Below, piece by piece: positions 51,901 through 61,300 of a DNA stretch of 64,000 nucleotides (the first letter of the stretch is position 1; every line of letters starts with the position of its first letter). The stretch spans positions 106,576-170,575 of the forward strand of contig JAEUTA010000031.1 of NCBI GenBank assembly GCA_016788205.1, given 5' to 3'. A program made the position numbers and the translations under genes. A model generated the notes under the pieces. It had not been told where the DNA came from and made no database searches. It saw only the letters and a list, made by a program, of their open reading frames with translations. This DNA comes from Flavobacteriales bacterium (GTDB taxonomy: Bacteria > Bacteroidota > Bacteroidia > Flavobacteriales_F > PHOS-HE28).

Positions 51901-53094
51901 TCCCAGCCGTTCCAAGATCCGTTGTGCCGCCCAATGTCCGGTGCTGAACGCGCCTTGCAGCAGGAACCCACCGGTTGGCGCATCCCAATCCAGCATCTCA
52001 CCAGCGACGAAAATGTGCGGCTGCTTCTTCAACGAAAGATTCTCGTTCATTTCGTCCATAGCTATACCACCCACCGTGCTGATCGCCTCTTCGATGGAAC
52101 GCAACGCATGGATCGGTACGATCACGTTCTTCACATCGTGCGCAAGGGTGCGGCCGTCCAAGTAACGATCCACCGCGGTGAACGCCTTGAGCAAGGACAC
52201 TGACGGGCGGTCAAGATTCAGTACAGCAAGGCGCTCTTTCCACGCTGCATCGCGCAGCTTCTCATTGATCCGCTCCTCGGAGAGATCCGGCTTCAGGTCG
52301 ATGCTCACAAGTGCTTCACCCGATGCGGCGAGTTGTTCTCGCACTTGAGGAATGATCGGGTAGATGGCATTGCCTTCGAGACCATATTCGGTGATCGTGA
52401 GTTCGCCGCGAAGGGTCTTCGCACCGCTGGTCACGGCGATGTTCTTCAACGGCTTTCCAACGTGCGGGAGCAACCCTTCTGGCATGTGCGTCATCACACC
52501 GCAGTTGCTGGCTTGGAACTCGTTCACCTGGACATCAATGGATCTGAATGCGACTGACCATTCGCCTGTGGAGCCGGTCTTCGGCCAGGATGCACCGCCA
52601 AGAGCGAACAGGTAGGCATCTGCGTGAACGGTAGATCGATCATCGCCATACGCGATGATCGGCTTCGCGTCTTCATCGAACCCAACGAAATGATGTTCCG
52701 CGTGGATGCGCACGCCGTTGCTCTTCAGAACTTCCGTGATCGCTTTCAGAACCTCAGCAGGCTTGATACCCTGTTCAGGGAACACGCGGCCACTGGTGCC
52801 CACGAAAGTGGGCACACCGATGGACGCAAGCCATTCACGGAGTGCAGCAGGACCGAAGGCTTCGAGCATCGCCTTCATAGGGTATGCCGGTGCGTAATGT
52901 TCGAACAGCGTTTCACCCCCCGCACTATTGGTGATGTTGAGCCCACCATCACCCGCCACCAGGAATTTGCGACCAACGTTGCGACCTTGCTCGTAGAGGT
53001 CCACCGAGGCATGTTGCGCAAGTATGAACGCGGCGATCAGCCCGGCCGGACCACCGCCAATGATGGCTACACGAAGCGGTTCTCCTTCCCTCAC
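51883..53094 (-). CDS. BaiN/HI0933-family NAD(P)/FAD-dependent oxidoreductase
   Basis: A 403-residue flavoprotein. It opens with the FAD-binding 'VAIIGGGPAGLIAAFILAQ' (about 9-27) and has 'GRKFLVAGDGGLNITNS' (about 41-57), the family marker. The C-terminal 'FVAGEMLDWDAPTGGFLLQG' (about 364-383) closes the FAD site. Start: GTG at 53094, which overlaps the stop of the serine hydrolase gene (GTGA) and gives a normal N-terminus. Upstream open frame to 53352 is a shadow. Reactions in this family are mostly unknown; some reduce bile-acid or cyclic intermediates. Confidence 0.88.
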   Translation of the reverse strand: MREGEPLRVAIIGGGPAGLIAAFILAQHASVDLYEQGRNVGRKFLVAGDGGLNITNSAGGETLFEHYAPAYPMKAMLEAFGPAALREWLASIGVPTFVGTSGRVFPEQGIKPAEVLKAITEVLKSNGVRIHAEHHFVGFDEDAKPIIAYGDDRSTVHADAYLFALGGASWPKTGSTGEWSVAFRSIDVQVNEFQASNCGVMTHMPEGLLPHVGKPLKNIAVTSGAKTLRGELTITEYGLEGNAIYPIIPQVREQLAASGEALVSIDLKPDLSEERINEKLRDAAWKERLAVLNLDRPSVSLLKAFTAVDRYLDGRTLAHDVKNVIVPIHALRSIEEAISTVGGIAMDEMNENLSLKKQPHIFVAGEMLDWDAPTGGFLLQGAFSTGHWAAQRILERLGLSEQV

Positions 53095-54206
53095 TGTTCG
53101 TACAACTTCGCGAGCGAACGGAATACCGTGGGCCAGCCGACACCTCCATACTTCTTGCCTAGCCGCACGATCACGATCTCCCGTGCAGGGTTCACATAGA
53201 CGAATTGACCGAGGATACCCTGTGCCATGAAATCGCCTTCCTGTGAAGGCAGCCACCACTGGTATCGGTAATACGCCGCACTTCCATTGCTCGTATCCAC
53301 CATCGTGCTTTGCGCGACCCATTCCGACGGCATCAATCGCTGCCCGCGCCACGCACCTTCATGCATGTACAACGAGCCCAGCTTAGCGAAGTCTCGCGCC
53401 GGTGCATTGATACAGCAGAACGTCTTCTCGATCCCTCCCTCCTTCCTGTCGATGCTCCAGGATGATGGATATTCCATGCCCAGTGGTGTCCACAGCCGGT
53501 CCTGGAGGTACCGCGTAAGCGTGCGCTGATCACCCTTCGCCCGCAGCGCGCGTTCCAGGATCAGGCCCAACAGCTGGCTGTTACCGCTTACGTACTCGAA
53601 TCGTTCGCCGGGCGCACGTGCCAACTTCATACGCTCCATGTACCGGTACATGCGACGACCGTAGTAGAAGCGGGCAGCTGTACCGAAAGGATCCACATAG
53701 CTCTCACTGAAATCGAGCCCGCTCGTCATCTGCAATACGTGCTCCAGCGTTACGGCATCGAAACCGTTCTTCTTCAGTTCCGGTACGAAGTCCGTTACAG
53801 GCTGCTGGACGTTCCCGATGAAACCGTCCGCGATGGCACAACCGACCAGCATGCTCATCACGCTCTTCGCCATGGAGAACGAGGTGTGCACCTGTGCCGT
53901 GTCGTATCCCTTAAAGTACCGCTCGTACTTGATGGTGTCGCGGTGGATGATCAAGAAGGCCACCGTGGCATGGTCTTCCAGGAACGTGTCGAACGCCACT
54001 TCCTTGTCACCGACAGTGGCGTTCACAGGCCCGCGCTCAACCTTTGCGACCGCGTATCGATAGGGCTGGGATGAAGCCGAAAGAGAACGAAATGGGAATT
54101 TCCTGTGATCGCGTGTGTCGGCGAAATTGTACACGAAAAAGCGCCCAACCGTGCACCCGCTCAATAACACGACCGATCCCAAGAACAGTAAAGTGGACAG
54201 GCGCAT
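53091..54206 (-). CDS. Beta-lactamase-related serine hydrolase lipoprotein
   Basis: A 371-residue lipoprotein. The lipobox is 'SVVLLSGC' (Cys about 18). The SxxK motif is 'SMAK' in 'HTSFSMAKSVMSMLVG' (Ser about 133). 'FEYVSGNSQLLGLI' (about 208-221) supplies the YxN-type motif. A third motif would lie near 'ILGQFVYVNP'. The family includes esterases and peptidases of the class C fold; the substrate is unknown. It is followed by the BaiN-like gene with a GTGA overlap, so the two share a transcript. Confidence 0.8.
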   Translation of the reverse strand: MRLSTLLFLGSVVLLSGCTVGRFFVYNFADTRDHRKFPFRSLSASSQPYRYAVAKVERGPVNATVGDKEVAFDTFLEDHATVAFLIIHRDTIKYERYFKGYDTAQVHTSFSMAKSVMSMLVGCAIADGFIGNVQQPVTDFVPELKKNGFDAVTLEHVLQMTSGLDFSESYVDPFGTAARFYYGRRMYRYMERMKLARAPGERFEYVSGNSQLLGLILERALRAKGDQRTLTRYLQDRLWTPLGMEYPSSWSIDRKEGGIEKTFCCINAPARDFAKLGSLYMHEGAWRGQRLMPSEWVAQSTMVDTSNGSAAYYRYQWWLPSQEGDFMAQGILGQFVYVNPAREIVIVRLGKKYGGVGWPTVFRSLAKLYEQ

Positions 54207-54311
54207 GCGGGCAAGATAATCAGCGCCATGAGCAGAGCTGGTGGAACGTTAATTCTTGTCAGATCAAGAGGTTAGCCGACACTTCAAAATGGTATGCGCG
54301 CATACGAATCA

Positions 54312-54319
54312 TACCTTCG
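54312..54319 (+). promoter_or_regulatory. -7-like element TACCTTCG before STAS-like copy 3
   Basis: It matches TAnnTTTG with C at position 7 and lies 4 bases before the ATG at 54324, so the transcript could be close to leaderless. Confidence 0.45.
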
Positions 54320-54323
54320 CGCC

Positions 54324-54740
54324 ATGAAAATGGAACATCCTCGAATGATCGACACCCGGTCGGCTACGTTGGAGCTCGTCTCCGATGCGCTGATCGAGCT
54401 GCGGTTCAAGCCGGATGTGAAGTTGGACGTGGAGGGGATGAGCGAGATCGTGCACGCCAAACGCACGCTGATCGCCGGCAAGAACATGGACGTTTTGGCG
54501 ATCCTGCCAGCAGAGCTGGATTTCGAACTGAACGTGCTGAACATGGACCACCATGCGCTGAACGGCGGTTGCGGTGGTGCACAACGTTTGGCTTTGGCCG
54601 CGCAAAGCGCCTTCAATGAACGGCTCTCGAACATCTACTTCCGCTACCACCCGCGCCAGCACGACACGGGGATCTTCCTTACGGAGGATGATGCGCGGAA
54701 ATGGCTGACGACCAAGCTGCCAGAACCTTCGGCTTCGTAG
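54324..54740 (+). CDS. STAS/SpoIIAA-like protein (DUF7793-type), copy 3
   Basis: A 138-residue soluble protein. It shares the strand-helix layout of the pair at 10294-11289: 'ATLELVSDALIELRFKPDVK' near the start, a central 'DVLAILPAELDFEL' strand, a helix with 'LALAAQSAFNERL' and the C-terminal 'FLTEDDARKWLTTKL'. It is more diverged from the pair than they are from each other. An in-frame ATG at 54294 is possible but precedes the -7 element, so I took 54324. The convergent OmpA gene ends 5 bases after its stop. Function unknown. Confidence 0.65.
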   Translation: MKMEHPRMIDTRSATLELVSDALIELRFKPDVKLDVEGMSEIVHAKRTLIAGKNMDVLAILPAELDFELNVLNMDHHALNGGCGGAQRLALAAQSAFNERLSNIYFRYHPRQHDTGIFLTEDDARKWLTTKLPEPSAS

Positions 54741-54744
54741 CCCT

Positions 54745-55698
54745 CTATTCCTTCACGAGCTTGTAGAGCTCTTTCAGGTCGGGGATCAACACCACTTCGA
54801 TGCGGCGGTTCTTTGCCTTATCGTTGGGGTCCACCGGAACATATTCGCCACGGCCCGCTGCCGTGATGCGCACAGGGTCCGTTTTGCTGCTCTCCTGCAT
54901 GATGCGTACCACACTGGTGGCACGCGCAACACTGAGGTCCCAGTTGTCCTTGTAGGTGCTGCCTGCGCCGATCTTATCGGTGTCGGTGTGGCCTTCCACC
55001 AGGATGCTAAGGTCCTTCTCGTTCTCGATGGCCTTGGCCAGCTTGCTGATGGCTTCGCGGCCCTTCGTATCCACCGCCGCGCTGCCACTGGGGAAGAGCA
55101 ACTTGTTGTCCATGCTCACGTAGATGCGTCCGTTGCGCTGCTCCACGGTGAGGCCCTTGCCCTCGAAACCCGAGAGCGCCTGGCTCACACGGTTCTTCAG
55201 GTCCTTCATGGCGGCGTCCTTCGACTCCATCTCCGCTTGCAAGGCGGCCAAAGCAGCCTGCTTCTCGCCGACGCGCTTGGCCATGGCGTTCACACTGTCC
55301 TCCTTGTTCTGCAGATCGAGGCGCATGGCTTCCAAGTCGGTGAGCAGCTTGCGGTTCTCGCCAGAGCTGCCGGCCAGGAGGGCATTGTACTTGTCCAACA
55401 GCTCGTCGTTGAGCCCGTTGATCTTGTCGTACTGCTTGGTCATCTGCCGAAGCGACGTACCGAGCACGGTGGTATCGCGCTCCAGTTCGCCATTACGCTT
55501 GGTGAGTTCGCCCAGCTTGGCCCTCATCTCGTCCATGCTCGTCTGCGCGTCCAGCGCCTTCTTGTTGGCGGCATCCGCTTCGGCCTGCATGGTCTTCGCG
55601 CGTTGGTCCGCCTCTTCGTATTTCCGGGCTGGAACACAACCCACGAAGACGAGACTGATGAGGAGCGCGGCGGTGGTCCAGGTAGGTAAGCGATGCAT
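54745..55698 (-). CDS. OmpA-family lipoprotein with coiled coil
   Basis: A 317-residue outer-membrane lipoprotein. The lipobox is 'SLVFVGC' (Cys about 21). A long coiled coil (about 25-175) full of 'K', 'E', 'L' and 'A' residues reaches into the periplasm. The C-terminal OmpA domain (about 195-310) has 'LLFPSGSAAVDTKG', 'ILVEGHTDTDKIG' and 'NWDLSVARATSV', and binds peptidoglycan through the Asp and Arg of these motifs. It probably ties the outer membrane to the cell wall. This domain order is common in Bacteroidota. Confidence 0.9.
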   Translation of the reverse strand: MHRLPTWTTAALLISLVFVGCVPARKYEEADQRAKTMQAEADAANKKALDAQTSMDEMRAKLGELTKRNGELERDTTVLGTSLRQMTKQYDKINGLNDELLDKYNALLAGSSGENRKLLTDLEAMRLDLQNKEDSVNAMAKRVGEKQAALAALQAEMESKDAAMKDLKNRVSQALSGFEGKGLTVEQRNGRIYVSMDNKLLFPSGSAAVDTKGREAISKLAKAIENEKDLSILVEGHTDTDKIGAGSTYKDNWDLSVARATSVVRIMQESSKTDPVRITAAGRGEYVPVDPNDKAKNRRIEVVLIPDLKELYKLVKE

Positions 55699-55767
55699 CG
55701 GCTTGGCGTTTGCTTATGGACTCCAAAGGTCAGAGCGGTCACTTCCGGAAGTGGCGCAAGGCAACAT

Positions 55768-55775
55768 TAGTTTTG
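55768..55775 (+). promoter_or_regulatory. -7 element TAGTTTTG before the gene at 55800
   Basis: An exact TAnnTTTG match, 24 bases before the ATG. No TTG was seen at -33. Confidence 0.5.
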
Positions 55776-55799
55776 AACAAGCCGTTTCGACCCTCGAGC

Positions 55800-56528
55800 A
55801 TGAGCACGACCAGCACCACCGGGTTACCACAGGATTGGGCCTATTCACCGTCGATAGACCTGGAACTGAAGCAGTACACGTTGCTCGGCTATCTGCAGCG
55901 CGTTGAACGGCGCTTCGGGGAACGCAAGCTGTACCCGCATTTGGAACAGATCCGAACCCATGTCACGGACCTTCTTCACTTGCAACGGCGCAAGGAGGAC
56001 CTGGCGCTGAGCTTCGGCGGCCCTTTGGTCGGGTTCGATCCATCCACGGGCAATACCATCCGGGCCAGGCCACAAGAACCCACCGTGTTGAACGTGATCG
56101 ATGAGATCATCCGCTTCGCGGTCCCCGGTCTGCAACGGATGCACGAACTCGGCATCGATCTGCGTAGCGAGATGCTTCGGCACCTCAGGTCCTTTCACAT
56201 CGGTGTTCAGCCACTACACGTTACCGAAGGCTGGCTATTGCTGCGTAGCGGCCACGAAGCGCGGGTATACGCGTATTCCATCCCGATCGTACAGGACAAG
56301 TCCACAGCATCCTGTCACCGCAACGTACTCACGCGTTACCACGGTACTTACTCGCTCAGCCTTTCGACGACTTTCGACCATGTGAAGGCGGATCTGGTAC
56401 GCTTATATCCAGCAATGCCCAATCCGGCAACGTTCGCCGTGGAAACGGACATGGAACTGCCGTGCATCGAAACGTACATGCCCCTGGCCAAGCGGCTGGT
56501 ACACGCACATGTGATGGCTCAAGCCTAG
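55800..56528 (+). CDS. Hypothetical conserved-looking soluble protein
   Basis: A 242-residue protein with no signal peptide or membrane segment. Recognisable stretches are 'DLELKQYTLLGYLQRVERRF' (about 19-38) and 'KLYPHLEQIRTHVTDLLHLQ'. These look like a helical N-terminal half, followed by a mixed domain with 'GWLLLRSGHEARVYAYSIPI'. I do not know the family. The start at 55800 follows a good -7 element. The 3' end overlaps the convergent binding-protein gene by 4 bases. Confidence 0.6.
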   Translation: MSTTSTTGLPQDWAYSPSIDLELKQYTLLGYLQRVERRFGERKLYPHLEQIRTHVTDLLHLQRRKEDLALSFGGPLVGFDPSTGNTIRARPQEPTVLNVIDEIIRFAVPGLQRMHELGIDLRSEMLRHLRSFHIGVQPLHVTEGWLLLRSGHEARVYAYSIPIVQDKSTASCHRNVLTRYHGTYSLSLSTTFDHVKADLVRLYPAMPNPATFAVETDMELPCIETYMPLAKRLVHAHVMAQA

Positions 56529-58225
56529 TGACCGGTTCGGGCTTCCGGATCGAACCATACCCCCCTGAGGTCACGGTACTCCATCCCGTTGATGGGAAGG
56601 TCGCGCACCCAGGGTTGCAATAGCCTTACGGAACGCTCGTGATAGAGCGGCACCACTACCATGTCCTCCATCATCTGCCGTTCGGCCCTGGCGAGCAGAT
56701 CCATTCGCTTGCTCGTCTCCGCGGTCCGCAGCGCTTCAGTGAACAGCGAATCGAAACGTGCGTTCTTGTATCGTGTGCTATTCAGGTAGGATGGCACGGT
56801 GGTATCCGCAGGAACGCTCTTGCCATAGAACAGCGCCAGGAAGTTCTCCGGATCAGGATGGTCCACGATCCAGCCTTCACGCCAGAACTGCGCACGCCCC
56901 ATTTCAACGCGCTCGTAGTGCTGATCGGCGGGAAGTACGGAGGTCACCACCCGAACACCAAGGTTCTGCTCCAGCATGGCCTGCACGCGTTCTGCGATGC
57001 GCACATAGCCGAAGCCATCGTTATTCACCTGGATGTGCACGGCGGGGAATCCCTTACCATCCGCGTAACCTGCCTCGGCCAGAAGTCGCTTCGCCGCTTG
57101 CGGATCGAACGCCACCGTGGGCACTTGTTGGTACGGATAATCCTCGAAGCCCGGAGCGACCACTCCCCGTGTAGCCGGAACGGCCAACCCGTTCAGCACA
57201 CTGTCCACCAACAGCTGGCGATCAATGGCCATGGAGAATGCCCTTCGCACACGCACATCGGTGAAAGTAGGGGTACGCATGTTGAAGCCATAGAACTGCA
57301 CCGTGAGGCCAGGGATCGTCTGCACCTGTGATCCTGATGCCGCGCTCAGTACATCGGTCCTATCCACCGGAAGCTCATAGATGACGCTCAGGTGCCCACC
57401 TTGGAACTCCTCCAGTTCCACCAGCTTGTCCTTCACGAACGTGTAGCGGACCGCGTCCAGAAAAGGATAGCTGTTCCCTTCTTCATCCTTCCCCCAATAG
57501 TCAGAGAACCGCTCCAGCACGAGCACTTCGCCCTTGATATGGGTCTTCAACCGGAAAGGACCCGTACCCACCATATGCCACTGCGCCTCGGCACCGTAGA
57601 AGGCCACCAGTTCCTTCGGGAAGATCCACGTGCCTTGGTGGGCCAGGATCTGTAGGAAACTCGGCCACGGCGCTGTGAGCGTGATGCGCACGGTGAGCGG
57701 ATCCACGGCCTCAACACCCTTCACCCCAGGGGACGGTTTACCCGAAACGGTGGCGGCGTACTGGGCGTTCGCGCCAAGCACCTTGTCCTGGAACAACCAG
57801 AACAGCTGGTTCAACGGATCGTGGCTACAGAGCGCGGTGAAGCTTTCCACGACATCCTGTGCCGTGAACTCGCGACCCACACCATCGGCAAAGCACGTGT
57901 CGTCGTGGAACCTTACACCAGGATGTAGTCGAAAGGTGTACACCGTGCCGGTCTCATCCATCGTCCAGGAATCGGCGAGCGCTGGCTTGATGGAGAGGTC
58001 CTTCTGATCGAACCGTACAAGGCCTTCATACACCTGCGCTGCGATGCGGTGCGAAGCCGCTTGTACGAGACCGAGCGGGAACAAGCCGCGCAATTCCTGC
58101 GCCTCGTTCGCATTGAAAACACCCCCATAGTATTTCCCGCCTTTGCCTTCGCGCTCCCGGGCCTTCTCCGGTTGGGAACAAGCGACAAGTAGCGTGGCAA
58201 GACTGAGGAACGCGAGCAAGCGCAT
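56525..58225 (-). CDS. ABC transporter substrate-binding lipoprotein (SBP_bac_5, peptide type)
   Basis: A 566-residue lipoprotein. The lipobox is 'LATLLVAC' (Cys about 16). The family-5 domain covers about 45-545, with 'LADSWTMDETGTVYTFRLHP' (about 84-103) and 'FHDDTCFADGVGREFTAQDV' (about 106-125), the classical opening of DppA/OppA-type proteins. It should bind oligopeptides or other ligands for import. No permease or ATPase genes are adjacent, so the partner is elsewhere or absent. It has a good -7 element at 58257-58264. Confidence 0.88.
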   Translation of the reverse strand: MRLLAFLSLATLLVACSQPEKAREREGKGGKYYGGVFNANEAQELRGLFPLGLVQAASHRIAAQVYEGLVRFDQKDLSIKPALADSWTMDETGTVYTFRLHPGVRFHDDTCFADGVGREFTAQDVVESFTALCSHDPLNQLFWLFQDKVLGANAQYAATVSGKPSPGVKGVEAVDPLTVRITLTAPWPSFLQILAHQGTWIFPKELVAFYGAEAQWHMVGTGPFRLKTHIKGEVLVLERFSDYWGKDEEGNSYPFLDAVRYTFVKDKLVELEEFQGGHLSVIYELPVDRTDVLSAASGSQVQTIPGLTVQFYGFNMRTPTFTDVRVRRAFSMAIDRQLLVDSVLNGLAVPATRGVVAPGFEDYPYQQVPTVAFDPQAAKRLLAEAGYADGKGFPAVHIQVNNDGFGYVRIAERVQAMLEQNLGVRVVTSVLPADQHYERVEMGRAQFWREGWIVDHPDPENFLALFYGKSVPADTTVPSYLNSTRYKNARFDSLFTEALRTAETSKRMDLLARAERQMMEDMVVVPLYHERSVRLLQPWVRDLPINGMEYRDLRGVWFDPEARTGH

Positions 58226-58256
58226 CGATCGGTGGACCCGGGTGGTGCGGGCCGGT

Positions 58257-58264
58257 CAAATGTA
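58257..58264 (-). promoter_or_regulatory. -7 element TACATTTG before the peptide-binding lipoprotein gene
   Basis: An exact TAnnTTTG match on the minus strand, 31 bases before the ATG at 58225. Confidence 0.55.
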
Positions 58265-58371
58265 TCCGGAGGGTGCCGGAGGCTGCCACACACACACCAT
58301 CGGGCATCAACGATCCGTTGGTGATAGGCCCGGCCGCCTGGCTTGGGATACTTTTCGGACCAAGTAGCCAC

Positions 58372-61300
58372 ATGCCCAGAATCTTCCGCGATACTGCCCG
58401 CCTCGTTCGTTGGCGCCCAGCGCGGAACTGGGGTATCGCGCTGGTGGTCCTACTATCTGGAATAGCGGGCACATGTGGCGCCCAGACCGGTATCAACTCC
58501 AACCTGAGGCAGCGTTGGATCCCTGTGCACCGGGATAGCCTTGCATTGGACACTCTGAGCATCGTACCCGGTAGCCTCAACGTGTTCGGTGCGGGTGTTC
58601 CGGTCGGCTCCTGGCAATATGACCTTGATCCGTTCAAGTCCCTGCTCGTGTGGAAAGAGCGACCGCTGGTGGATTCCGTGCTGGTGCGCTATCGGGTGAT
58701 GCCGCTCCACTTCTCCGCCGTGAGGAGCCACAAGGATCCGGCCCGGCTCCTCACACCGGGTGCGGACCGCGTGGACCCCTTCCGCTACGAGCCTCCGAAG
58801 CAGGTAGGCGAGTTGCTCGGCATGCAAGGCCTCAACAAGACCGGTAGCATTTCGCGTGGCGTGCTCTTCGGCAACAACCAGGACCTATCGGTCAATAGTA
58901 CCCTCAACCTGGAATTGAACGGTCGCCTAACTGACCGCATCCAAGTGCTGGCCAGCATCACCGATAACAACATCCCCATACAGGCCGGAGGGAATACATT
59001 GGAATTACAGGACTTCGATCAGGTCTTCATCAAACTATTCGAGGACGATGAGCAGAAAGGCTGGTCCCTCATCGCCGGTGACTTCGTGCTTCAGCGGCCG
59101 AAAAGCCATTTCCTGACCTACTTGAAGAAGACCAAGGGCCTGAGCTTTGAAACACCCCTGCCCTACGGCGAACACGCCAAAGGGCGAGTGGGCGCCAGCG
59201 TCGCTATCAGCAAAGGCAAGTTCGCCCGTAACGTCATCCAAGGTATAGAAGGGGTCCAGGGTCCTTACCGGCTGCGCGGGAACGATGCTGGATCCATCAT
59301 CATCGTTCTCTCTGGAACGGAGCGTGTATTCATCGATGGACAATTGCTCGTGCGCGGCCAGGAGAATGATTACGTGATCGACTACAACACGGCCGAGGTC
59401 ACGTTCACTGCCCGCAGGCTTATCACCAAAGACCGGCGCATCGTAGTGGAGTTCCAGTATTCCGATAAGAACTATGCGCGATCCCTGGTGCGTTTGGACC
59501 ATGCCGTGGAATGGAAGAGAAGCACGCTGCGCTTCAACCTGTACAGCGAACAGGACCACCGCAACCAACCGCTACAGCAGCAACTCACCGAGCAGGAGCG
59601 TGCCGTACTCCGCGATGCTGGTGATGATCCGCTGGCCGCTACGGTCCCCGGGATAGACAGCACAGGGTATGTGGAAGACCAGGTGCTTTACTGGCGTACG
59701 GATTCACTCGGCTACGACCCGGTCTTCGTTAGCAACACCAATGCGGACAGCGCCTTATGGCGCATCACGTTCACCCAGGTAGGCGCGGGCTTCGGTGACT
59801 ATCAACAACAGGACTTCACCCCCAACGGACGCGTATTCCGCTGGGTGGCGCCTGACACGGTGAACGGGGTGATCGTACGCAGAGGCGACCATGCCCCCGT
59901 ACGTGTGCTGGTCGCCCCGAAGAACCAGCAGATGCTGACCTTGGGGTTCGATCACCAACCAAGCCCCCGTACGAAAGCCACCGTGGAACTGGCCTATACG
60001 AACGAGGACCGCAACACCTTCAGCGCATTGGACCGTGCCGACGACCAGGGTTACGGGATCATGACGCGGGGTGAACATGCCATCCCCATCAGTTCAAAGG
60101 ACAGCACGTTGCAATTCGTTGTGGGCGCAGAGGCGGAAGCCATCTCGAAGAACTTCCGCTTCGTGGAACGTTACCGAGCGGTGGAGTTCGACCGGAACTG
60201 GAACCTTCTAGGCCTTGCACTGCTCGGAGACCAATTGCTCGCCGGCGGAAAAGTGGGATTGCGCGGGAAAAGGCTCGGTAGCCTCAGCTACGGCTTGGGC
60301 ACATTCCAAGTCACCGACGCCTACCGTGGCTGGAAACAGGAACTGATCAGCGACCTGCATATGGGCCGCACCGATGTTGTTGGCACCGCCAGCTGGTTGA
60401 CAACAGCGAACGTGCGCAACACGGACTTCCTGCGGCATAAAGCGCTAGCGCAACAACGTTTCAAGCCGTTCACCATCGGCCTGAAGGACGAACACGAGCG
60501 CAACCAGTTCCGGACCGATACGAGCGATGCGCTGATAGTGGGCAGCTACGAGTTCCACGAATGGGAAACGTTCATCCAAAGCCCGGACAGCTTCAAGAAC
60601 AAATGGCGCATCGCCGGTGGCCAACGCTGGGACCGTGCACTGCGTGATGGCGTGCTGACCGAAAGCGCACGGGCGACCAGCTACAGCATGGGGCTGGACC
60701 TCGCGCGTGATCCACGGAAACGGCTGAACACAACGTTCACTTACCGCAGGCTGGACATACCGGACACGCTGCTGACCACCCAACGACAAGAGAACACGTA
60801 CCTAGCACGCATCGACCATGACCTCACCTTGTTCAAGGGCGCTGCCGTGTTCGATCTCTTCTACGAGTTCGGTTCCGGATTGGAGCAACGACGTGAGTAC
60901 ATCTACGTGAACGTTCCTGCCGGACAAGGGCTCTATGTATGGATAGATTACAACAGCGACGGCATCAAAGACCTCAACGAATTCGAACTGGCGAACTTCA
61001 GCTACGAGGCGAATTACCTGCGTGTGTTCGTTCCGAGCAGTCTCTATGTCCGGACGTTCAGTAACCAGTTCAGTACTTCACTGGACCTGCGCCCCGCTGT
61101 TCTGTGGGCGGATGCGAAAGGCTTCAAGCGTTGGCTGGGAAAATTCTCGGACCTCGCATCCCTGCGCGTGGATCGCAAGACCGGTGCTGGAGATGTGCTT
61201 GAAGCGCTGAACCCGTTCACGTTCAACGAGGTCGACAGTGGCCTCACCGCGTATTCCTCCTCCGCCCGGAACACCTTCTTCTACGACCGTACCAGCCGCA

